Source: JAZKBN01 sp040388605
GTDB lineage: Bacteria; Bacteroidota; Bacteroidia; Cytophagales; Flexibacteraceae
Reading direction: 5' to 3'
DNA: 20,848 nucleotides
Assembly: GCA_040388605.1 (NCBI GenBank)
Contig: JAZKBN010000079.1
Span: forward strand, 1 to 20,848
The position numbers and the translations under genes are program-made. This document shows, in pieces, positions 1-6,282 of the stretch (position 1 is its first letter; each line of letters opens with the position of its first letter). A model generated the notes under the pieces. The model was given only the letters and a program-made list of their open reading frames with translations. It did no database searches and had not been told where the DNA came from.

Positions 1-458
1 TTTGTATTTTCAATTTTTACACAAATGCTTTCGCCCATTATGGCATCAGCTGTACCGCGATCGAAGGTGGTGGGCTTGTCGTCGGTACCCAGTGTAATGC
101 GCTCAATGCGCAGGCCTTTGCTGTCGAGCCAAAGTTTTTCCCCGCCTGAAATGTTGCGGATAATAAGGGTGGCTTTTCCGCTGAGCGCTTTTTCGGCAAA
201 GTCTACGGCCAGGTCAAGGTCTATATGCTGAACCACGGCTTCGGTGGGGCGGGCATAGCTGTGTATATCGGTGGCCGGGTTATGGTTCATCAGATTTTGA
301 TTAACTTTGTGTGGCTTATTGCAATTAGTAAGAAACAACAGAAGGGGAATAAGCAGAAAAAAGGCACCGGGTTGTAACATTTGGTGCAGCTTAAACAATT
401 GCCTGTAATTTCTGTTTTGCACCATAGTAGGGCGCATATCGGTATCTGTTTTTATCAT
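1..458 (-). CDS. M1-family metallopeptidase lipoprotein, N-terminal part (cut by window edge)
   Basis: Only the first ~152 codons are present; the gene runs off the window start. The translation has a basic N-terminus, a hydrophobic stretch (FFLLIPLLLFLTN) ending at Cys46 as a lipobox-like LTNC, then a segment with DIHSYARP, VVQHIDLDLAVDF and LSGKATLIIRN. These match the N-terminal beta-domain of M1 aminopeptidases of the leukotriene A4 hydrolase/aminopeptidase N type. The zinc site (HExxH) would lie in the missing part, so activity cannot be judged. The protein is predicted to be exported and lipid-anchored, trimming peptides at the envelope; that role is family knowledge. The start is uncertain: ATG at 458, 437 or 425 are all in frame and all give a usable signal sequence. 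The Asn before Cys is not the classical Gly/Ala/Ser. It is divergent from the Nfu gene, with 95 bp between them. Confidence 0.8.
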   Translation of the reverse strand, partial: MIKTDTDMRPTMVQNRNYRQLFKLHQMLQPGAFFLLIPLLLFLTNCNKPHKVNQNLMNHNPATDIHSYARPTEAVVQHIDLDLAVDFAEKALSGKATLIIRNISGGEKLWLDSKGLRIERITLGTDDKPTTFDRGTADAIMGESICVKIENT

Positions 459-553
459 GGTGCCTGAAGGAAATTGCTGCCGGCAAAAGCGGTGTATATT
501 ACTAAGCCGCATATTAGAAAAATTATACCTGAATCCCAATCACTGAACGCGAG

Positions 554-1138
554 ATGTCTCAGAAATATGTAACTATTTACACAGAGGCCAACCCGAATCC
601 GGCTTCCATGAAGTTCATGCTGAATTTCATGCTGGTGCCAGATGGTACCGATTTCGATTTCCCGGATGCGGAAAGTGCAAAAGCCAGTCCTTTGGCAGAG
701 GCATTGTTCCAGTTCCCGTTTACCGAGCGCGTGTTCATCATGAGCAATTTTATCACCATCACCCGCAAGGCAGATTTTGACTGGCATGAAATTTCAAGCG
801 AGCTGCGAAGCTTTATTAAAGAATATTTGGCCAATAACGGCCCTGTTCTTGCCGAAAAAACCATGCGCGATTACGAAATAAGCGCGTCTGCCGGTTCCGA
901 TGAAACGGAAATGGACAAAAAAATTAAGAACCTGCTTGAAGAATATGTTCGCCCGGCTGTAGAGTCAGATGGCGGCGCAATAAACTTCCGCAGCTTTACC
1001 GAAGGCGTGGTTCGTGTGGAGCTCCGCGGCTCATGCAGCGGCTGCCCAAGCAGCACCATAACCCTAAAAGCCGGAATAGAGAACCTGCTCAAACGCATGA
1101 TTCCTGAAGTAAAGGAAGTGATTGCGGAAGGCGTTTAA
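554..1138 (+). CDS. Nfu-type iron-sulfur cluster scaffold/carrier protein
   Basis: A 194-residue protein with two domains. Residues 1-~95 match the Nfu N-terminal domain (ANPNPASMKFMLN near the start, then SPLAEALFQFP and FITITRKADFDW). Residues ~120-194 match the NifU C-terminal domain, with the Fe-S ligand motif Cys161-Ser-Gly-Cys164 in GSCSGCPSSTITLK. In this family the two cysteines of a dimer hold a [4Fe-4S] cluster that is delivered to apo-enzymes in the cytoplasm. Length and domain order fit the eukaryotic NFU1/bacterial Nfu type rather than E. coli NfuA, whose N-domain is a degenerate A-type domain. Both cysteines are present, so the protein should be functional. It stands alone, divergent from the M1 peptidase gene and followed by an intrinsic terminator, with no suf or isc genes nearby. 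Confidence 0.93.
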   Translation: MSQKYVTIYTEANPNPASMKFMLNFMLVPDGTDFDFPDAESAKASPLAEALFQFPFTERVFIMSNFITITRKADFDWHEISSELRSFIKEYLANNGPVLAEKTMRDYEISASAGSDETEMDKKIKNLLEEYVRPAVESDGGAINFRSFTEGVVRVELRGSCSGCPSSTITLKAGIENLLKRMIPEVKEVIAEGV

Positions 1139-1464
1139 CAGCAAATTTTACAGGTTCAAAGCGAACAGTTTTTCAAAAACCGACCCCAAACAGGTCGGTT
1201 TTTATTTATTTAAAAATGAATAAGGTTAAATTTTGAGTCTTAGCGATGTATAAAAATTTTAAGTTTAATTATTAATTATGCTTTTTACATGCCCGTAATT
1301 ATACAATTCTTTCAATAACCTTACAGGCCGGCCTGATGTGTCTGTTTTTTTGCCCATATTTGATGATCGCAAAATGGTTTTCGATTAATACTGTTTGGCG
1401 TATCGCCGGGTTAATCACACAGGTATTCGGGTAAATTTATTGCACACCAATTCGCTTAATTTTT
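1139..1464. other. Intergenic region after the Nfu gene
   Basis: These 326 bases hold the Nfu terminator (1175-1210) and then an AT-rich stretch that should contain the promoter of the gene at 1465. No clean TTTG/TAnnTTTG pair is visible, and no coding or RNA signal was recognised. Confidence 0.5.
1175..1210 (+). terminator. Intrinsic terminator of the Nfu gene
   Basis: A perfect 11-bp stem (1175-1185 with 1193-1203, GC core CCGACC/GGTCGG) with a 7-nt loop runs directly into a T-rich tail. It starts 37 nt after the stop codon. The A-rich 5' arm mirrors the T tail, so it could also act on the opposite strand. Confidence 0.9.
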
Positions 1465-2375
1465 ATGAAATGTTATTTACTTCTGCTCTGTTTTATTGTT
1501 GCCCATGGCTTTTCTTATGCAAGGCCAAAACTGCCCCGATATCATCGGCAACCTGCGTTTTTGCTTCCCGCTTATAAAGCGCCGGCACATGATTATATTC
1601 ATGTAGACAGCATGATGGTTTTCGATACCCTGGTTACCTGCAAGTCTTCAGATGTTCGTGCCACGCTGGACCAGTACGGGCTTGAAAAATCGTTGGTGCG
1701 CCAAATTAAGGGTACTTATGAAGATGCCGAAAGGTTTGAATCTATACTGAACAGGGCCGAGCAAAAAAAGCATGAGCCATGCAAAATGCCCGATACTTTT
1801 GTAATGCACGGCAGCTATTGGACAGGTCACCAACAACATCGGCTGCTGTTCTGCGGAGGTGTTCACCTCACTGACCTCAGCGATAAAAAGACTTTTATTA
1901 TAGTAAATTCATCTGATTCACAATGGCTTAATGAGCTTATGCAAAGTCTGAGCATGCCCCGCAAGCAGATTGAAAGCATCAGTCTTTTCGACACATTAAT
2001 AAATTTCCCCCCNNNNNNNNNNCGGTTAAACCTGTAAAGCAATCGGCCAAAACCGATATGGCTTACCTGCTTCACCAAAATCTTGCCTTGGCCGGCATGG
2101 CTATGAACAGCCAGGAAAAAGCAGGCTTCGAGCGCATGCTGGGTTGTTCTGAATCAGTAGCTCATAAAGGCGATTGGTTTGCAAGGGGTACCCGCGTTAT
2201 ACCGGGCGTTATGCGCGTGAACGGAAACAATCATTATATATACATGTCGTTAACTGCCAACGAAAGCAGCATTGCAGATTTAACCGACAATAAAATATAC
2301 CGTCAGCAGGTTTCCTGGGCGCTTACCGGGCCAAAGGCCAGGAGAAAGCGTATTGTGCAGGCTTCGTACAGGTAG
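1465..2375 (+). CDS. Secreted protein of unknown function, interrupted by an assembly gap
   Basis: The family is not recognised. The N-terminal half (1465-2012) opens with a clear signal peptide (MKCYLLLLCFIVAHG, cleavage likely near residue 19) and then a soluble region. Ten Ns at 2013-2022 interrupt it. Behind the gap, a different frame is open from 2025 (VKPVKQSAKTD...) through the internal ATG at 2058 to the stop at 2375, ending in a basic tail (KARRKRIV). Composition and style match across the gap, and nothing before 2058 looks like a new gene start. I therefore treat both halves as one gene whose true gap length is not 10 nt. Two separate genes, or a real frameshift, remain possible. 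It follows the Nfu terminator and is probably transcribed alone. Confidence 0.6.
2013..2022. other. Scaffold gap (10 N)
   Basis: Ten undetermined bases directly follow a run of six C. The reading frames on the two sides differ, so the real missing length is unknown. Confidence 0.97.
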
Positions 2376-2731
2376 GGTTTACTGAATAACAACAGGGAGG
2401 CTTAAGCATCTCGGTCCCGAAGAAAGGTGCCTGTTTTGTGCGGAAGATATCTTCGTTTTTTGCCGATTAACCTGTGCATTACTTTTTGAATAATATTTTG
2501 AGGGGGCCTGTTGAATTGCTCGCGACCGCATACCTGAGCAAAGCCGAAGGTAATCTTTAAGTTTCAGCTCGTGTTATATTTTGTTTCAAAAAAGCCTGCA
2601 TTTGCATACCCCGCAATGAAAAAAGCATTTTGAGAATATTTTTTTGTAATATACCTTTGCACTTTCTTATTAATGCTCACCGGACTTAAGCCGGAATTTC
2701 TTCTTAGCGAATTCAATATTTTAAACCCTTC
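2376..2731. other. Intergenic region with a promoter for the next gene
   Basis: These 356 bases contain no credible ORF. A 6-bp stem (TTGCTC/GAGCAA around 2517-2546) is too weak to call. The only strong signal is the Bacteroidota-type promoter at 2629-2659, giving a predicted 5' UTR of roughly 65 nt before the ATG at 2732. No terminator was recognised for the upstream gene. Confidence 0.5.
2629..2659 (+). promoter_or_regulatory. Bacteroidota housekeeping promoter
   Basis: The -33 box TTTG (2629-2632) and the -7 box TACCTTTG (2652-2659, consensus TAnnTTTG) are separated by 19 nt, the usual spacing for the primary sigma factor of Bacteroidota. Transcription should start a few bases after 2659 and read into the gene at 2732. 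It is the only full match I found in the window. Confidence 0.7.
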
Positions 2732-3562
2732 ATGTACAGGTTTCTGCTTCTTTTCAAATTCCGCTTAAGCTGTGTAACCTTTGTTCTTCTCTTGTTTTCG
2801 GCCTTCACATGTTCTGTAAAGGAACAGGGAAAAAGTGAAAGCACATCAGTTGCGCAGGCAGAAAGCAGTGTAGCAGAGCATGTTAAAAAAGACAGTGTTG
2901 AAAGCCAAAGCAATGAAGACCCTGACTTGAGATCCGATTCTGTTTCTTATTATGAGCCATGCACAAACGTGGAAGAGCCTGTGAGGCTTGATACTATTGC
3001 TCTTGTCGCTGTTTTCAGCCACAAAAAAGAATCGGCCTTCAAAGCAGAATACAAAGCCCAGGCATATAAATATTTCGACTTCGAACTGAATGCCGATACC
3101 ATTGAATCAAAACCTTTTGCAGGTTCTGTAAATGCTTTCATACAGCGCTTTAACCTGCTTTGTGCCGAATACGGTCTGACAGACCGTCTGAAAGTAACTA
3201 ATGAAGAAAATGAAAACGGTAACCTTACCCTGCTGGGATCAAAAGATGTGGGCTTACAAATTTTGGTGGATACCGGTTGGGGTGTTGAAGTAACGAAGGT
3301 CCATTTGGTTGCCGGTGATAACTGCCAACTCATGCAGATTTTATGCTATATGCCGCCCCTTATCAGAACTTTGGACCCGAGTGCCACACCCGGGCAAATT
3401 GCAGGGGTCAGCTTCAATCTCCCTCCCGGCATGAGTTCCGCTACAGGTTCTGTATTGCATGGTATACGGTATATGGCCCACTCGCATTACTCTGTTACCT
3501 GGATAGACATTGAACGCTGTAAAGGCGATTTATGTAAGCCCCTGCCGAAAAAAGAGTATTAG
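2732..3562 (+). CDS. Putative lipoprotein of unknown function
   Basis: A 276-residue protein I do not recognise. The N-terminus has basic residues, a hydrophobic core (CVTFVLLLFSAFTC) and a lipobox-like end at Cys27, followed by Ser, consistent with a lipoprotein, although Thr at -1 is atypical. Residues 28-~75 are a low-complexity Ser/Glu/Lys-rich linker typical of surface or periplasmic lipoproteins. From about residue 85 there is a compact mixed domain (LDTIALVAVFSHKKES, QILVDTGWGVEVTKVHL) with several cysteines: two in NCQLMQILC and two in ERCKGDLCKP. The cysteines could form disulfides outside the cytoplasm. It has its own promoter and is probably monocistronic. No function is proposed. 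Confidence 0.8.
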   Translation: MYRFLLLFKFRLSCVTFVLLLFSAFTCSVKEQGKSESTSVAQAESSVAEHVKKDSVESQSNEDPDLRSDSVSYYEPCTNVEEPVRLDTIALVAVFSHKKESAFKAEYKAQAYKYFDFELNADTIESKPFAGSVNAFIQRFNLLCAEYGLTDRLKVTNEENENGNLTLLGSKDVGLQILVDTGWGVEVTKVHLVAGDNCQLMQILCYMPPLIRTLDPSATPGQIAGVSFNLPPGMSSATGSVLHGIRYMAHSHYSVTWIDIERCKGDLCKPLPKKEY

Positions 3563-3669
3563 GACCCCTCATTGAAATATTCCTTATTGCACCGGCCCTA
3601 AAACCTGCCAAGTCAAATCCTGCCCGCAACAAAACCCCTGAATCCGCTCCTTATTCCTTAAATTGCCGC

Positions 3670-5382
3670 ATGATTCCTTTCCTGCGGACATCCGCGTTGT
3701 TCCTGTTGCTTCTTTTTGCCATAAGCCCGCGCTTACTTGCGCAGGATTCCCCGGCCCCGCAACCCGACCCGAATGCGCCTGCACAAACCACCCCAACCGG
3801 CAACGAGCCTGAACAGGCGCCTAACCGTAAAACCACCTTTTTCAGGTCAGATTACCAGGAAAAGCTGCTCATGAACGGCGAGCCTATAGTGAACCACGTA
3901 GGCAATGTTGAGCTGCGCCAGCCCGATAAAACCCTCTTCTGCGACAAGGTTACCGAGTACCCGAACCGTAAAATGGTTCACTTTATTGGTAATGTGCGCA
4001 TCATGCAGAATACAGGCAGCCAGATTTCAGGCGATACCCTGATATACTACAAAGATGCCCGCCTGAGCAATATGCGCGGCAATGTGGTGGTAAAAGATAA
4101 ATCGGCAGTGCTCACCACATCGGAGCTTGATTATAACATGGATAACGGCCTGGCCTATTATACCCACGGCGCCCACATGCGCGACGATAAAAGCACACTC
4201 ACCAGCGAATACGGTGAATTCGACAGGGTAAGCCACATCATGTATTTCCGCCGCAAGGTGCACATGACGGGCAAAAACTCGGTGCTTGATACCGATACCC
4301 TGCGTTATAATACCGAAACCAAGATGGCCTATTTTTATGGCCGCACTAAAATTGTAAATAAAGAGGGTACCCTGCGTTCCACAAAAGGGCAGTACAATAC
4401 CAAAACCGAGGTAGCCAAATTTGAAAACCGCGCCGACGTTGAAACCCCCGATTACATCATGATTGGAGATGTGGTAGACTATGACCGCGAGAACCAATAC
4501 GGCACCGCTCTCGGAAATGTAATTATGTTCTCAAAAAAGGACAGCGCCACTATTTACGGGGACGAAGCTGAGTACAGCGGCACGCAACATTTTACAAAAG
4601 TTTATGGTAAAGCCCGCCTGAAAGACCCGGTAAAAGGAGCCAAAGGCGATACCCTTTTCCTTGCCGCCGATACGCTTTTAAGCACCAATACCAATGATAA
4701 TGTTGAGCGCAAAACCATTGCCCTGCATCATGTTCAAATCTGGAAAAAAGACCTGCAGGGCATTGCCGATTCTCTCATTTATGTGTTTCGCGACAGCACC
4801 ATCCGCTTTTTTCGCGACCCCGTATTGTGGAACGGCGGGAACCAGATTACTGCCGATACCATTTTCGCATTCATAAAAGACCGACGTATTGACAGGCTTA
4901 AAATGCGGCAAAACAGCTTTGTCATATCGCAGGACACACTTAAAAACTATAACCAGCTCAAAGGCCGCCACATGATCGCCTCTTTCGACAGCAGCCGGCT
5001 TAGACGTATTGATGTGGACGGCAACGGCCAAAGCATATACTTTGCTCTTGAAGGCGATACCGCCCTCACCGGCATGAACAAGGTGATTTGCAGCAACATG
5101 GTTGTTCGTTTTGCTGATACTTTAGGGAAGAATGCGCTTAAAACCATCACCTTTATTAAGCAGCCTGAGGCTATATTTATTCCGCCCCATGAGATACTTG
5201 AGCCTGAGAAACGCCTCAAAGGCTTTAAGTGGCGCGGTACCGACAGGCCGAGTAAAGAATCGGTTACCGGCATAGTACTTGCAAAACCTGGTTCAGGTGC
5301 GGCCGCTGATAAGCCTAAACCTAAGCAAAAGCCCAAAAAGAAACCGCCCGTAAAAAAAGCGGTAAAAAAACAGGCTTATTAA
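3670..5382 (+). CDS. OstA/LptA-family periplasmic protein (LPS transport type)
   Basis: A 570-residue exported protein: signal peptide 1-24 (ending RLLAQ) and a Pro/Gln-rich linker to ~50. A long series of beta-strand repeats alternating GD(T)L/Y and GNV motifs follows (VNHVGNVELRQ, HFIGNVRIMQN, SGDTLIYYKD, MRGNVVVKDK, LDTDTLRYNTE, GTALGNVIMF). This is the OstA beta-jellyroll pattern of LptA/LptD proteins, which carry lipopolysaccharide across the periplasm. It is much longer than E. coli LptA (~185 aa), as is usual for the OstA-like proteins of Bacteroidota. From about residue 545 the protein ends in a Lys/Pro-rich tail (KPKPKQKPKKKPPVKK) that might contact membrane or LPS phosphates (inference). 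No other lpt gene is adjacent, so a role in outer-membrane biogenesis rests on the family alone. Confidence 0.85.
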   Translation: MIPFLRTSALFLLLLFAISPRLLAQDSPAPQPDPNAPAQTTPTGNEPEQAPNRKTTFFRSDYQEKLLMNGEPIVNHVGNVELRQPDKTLFCDKVTEYPNRKMVHFIGNVRIMQNTGSQISGDTLIYYKDARLSNMRGNVVVKDKSAVLTTSELDYNMDNGLAYYTHGAHMRDDKSTLTSEYGEFDRVSHIMYFRRKVHMTGKNSVLDTDTLRYNTETKMAYFYGRTKIVNKEGTLRSTKGQYNTKTEVAKFENRADVETPDYIMIGDVVDYDRENQYGTALGNVIMFSKKDSATIYGDEAEYSGTQHFTKVYGKARLKDPVKGAKGDTLFLAADTLLSTNTNDNVERKTIALHHVQIWKKDLQGIADSLIYVFRDSTIRFFRDPVLWNGGNQITADTIFAFIKDRRIDRLKMRQNSFVISQDTLKNYNQLKGRHMIASFDSSRLRRIDVDGNGQSIYFALEGDTALTGMNKVICSNMVVRFADTLGKNALKTITFIKQPEAIFIPPHEILEPEKRLKGFKWRGTDRPSKESVTGIVLAKPGSGAAADKPKPKQKPKKKPPVKKAVKKQAY

Positions 5383-5407
5383 ACTGTCGGCATAAATTAT
5401 TGTCTTA

Positions 5408-5440
5408 CCTTTAGATTTAATTTAGTATTAAACCTAAAGG
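5408..5440. other. Stable stem-loop after the OstA-like gene
   Basis: CCTTTAG (5408-5414) pairs with CTAAAGG (5434-5440). After one A/C mismatch, TTTAAT (5416-5421) pairs with ATTAAA (5427-5432) around a 5-nt loop. It lies 26 nt behind the stop at 5382. There is no T-tract, so it may be an mRNA 3'-end stabiliser, an atypical terminator, or a 5' UTR structure of the next gene. Confidence 0.45.
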
Positions 5441-5525
5441 GCAAAAGCAACAATGATTCGCCGCTCTTACCTAAACGGATTAATAACAAACCAATAAGCT
5501 ATCAGGTTACACAAATACACAGGCT

Positions 5526-5900
5526 ATGAAAATTTCAATACTACTTGCCATTTGCCTTTTATCTTTTTCATTAGCCATTGCCCAAACTGATTCAGATGCG
5601 GTTAAAACGCTGCGTCGTGATTTAACTGAGCATACAAGTGTTCGCGTTACAATGGGCGAAGCTTACCCCAACCCTGCCCGTGCCGATGTTACTATAGACT
5701 ACGTGGTTTCACCAAACGTGCACGAAGCAAAGCTTACCGTATATAACATGTTAGGCGCTAACGTGGCAGAATACGAGCTTAACAAAAAAGAAAGCAATAT
5801 AGAAATATCGGTAGCAAACCTGAAAGACGGCGTTTACTTCTATTCTGTATCTGCCGACGGGCATAAAGAACAAACCCGCCGCCTTGTAGTGCGTCGTTAA
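5526..5900 (+). CDS. Small exported protein consisting mainly of a T9SS type A sorting domain
   Basis: A 124-residue protein. Residues 1-19 are a signal peptide (ending SLAIA, cleaved before QTD). After ~25 linker residues the rest is a T9SS type A C-terminal domain: AYPNPARADVTIDY, then LTVYNMLGANV, then NLKDGVYFYSV and a final basic RRLVVRR. In this family the domain routes proteins through the type IX machinery of the outer membrane, where it is normally removed or attached to anionic LPS. Here almost no cargo is left. It may be a regulator or decoy for the secretion system, a small surface protein, or a remnant; the sequence does not decide. A clear terminator follows, so the gene is monocistronic. 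Confidence 0.85.
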   Translation: MKISILLAICLLSFSLAIAQTDSDAVKTLRRDLTEHTSVRVTMGEAYPNPARADVTIDYVVSPNVHEAKLTVYNMLGANVAEYELNKKESNIEISVANLKDGVYFYSVSADGHKEQTRRLVVRR

Positions 5901-6282
5901 TAGTTCTAAGCAATTAATTGGTATGCCTATACTGCTTTAAGTTGTATGCATGCTATGTTAAAAACTAAATATAAAGGAAGCCGCTATTGTTAATCAGCGG
6001 CTTTTTTATTGCCTTATTATAAGCTGAGATAGGAATTATTTGGCTTTTTCGCCGAAACGCAATATTTTTTTGTGAAAAATTAAAGCCTGTTTTGAAAGAG
6101 ATTGGTTTGTTGGTACCTTACTGCCAAAATCTATATGGCGGTATTGTTGACCTGCCACACAGATTTCGCCGTTACAGGAACAAAGTTTCCCCCACGGCAT
6201 AGGTTCTCCAATTTTCCCAAATTACTGTTGCTCGATTTTCGCCACATCGAGTTGAACACGGATAAAACGCTGTATATAATCT
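5901..6282. other. Intergenic region before the histidine kinase
   Basis: These 382 bases contain the terminator at 5978-6007 and then about 275 bp presumably holding the kinase promoter. Only imperfect -7-like boxes are visible (for example TATTGTTG near 6142), without a -33 partner. A short open frame from 6102 runs into the kinase start and shows no protein-like features, so I do not call it. Confidence 0.45.
5978..6007 (+). terminator. Intrinsic terminator of the small T9SS-domain gene
   Basis: An 8-bp stem AAGCCGCT/AGCGGCTT (5978-5985 with 5996-6003) with a 10-nt loop is followed by six T (6002-6007). It lies 78 nt after the stop at 5900. Confidence 0.9.

Noticed and set aside
455..787. 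Minus-strand frame of 110 codons overlapping the Nfu gene and the M1 peptidase start
   Set aside because: It overlaps the start of one recognised gene and is antisense to the other, with no recognisable motifs.
2691..2705. CCGG...CCGG pairing in the 5' UTR of the lipoprotein gene as a possible riboswitch
   Set aside because: Only 4 bp pair and no riboswitch consensus is present.
4027..4497. A 156-codon minus-strand frame inside the OstA-like gene
   Set aside because: It mirrors the periodic beta-repeat coding sequence of the real gene and has no independent start signal or family features.
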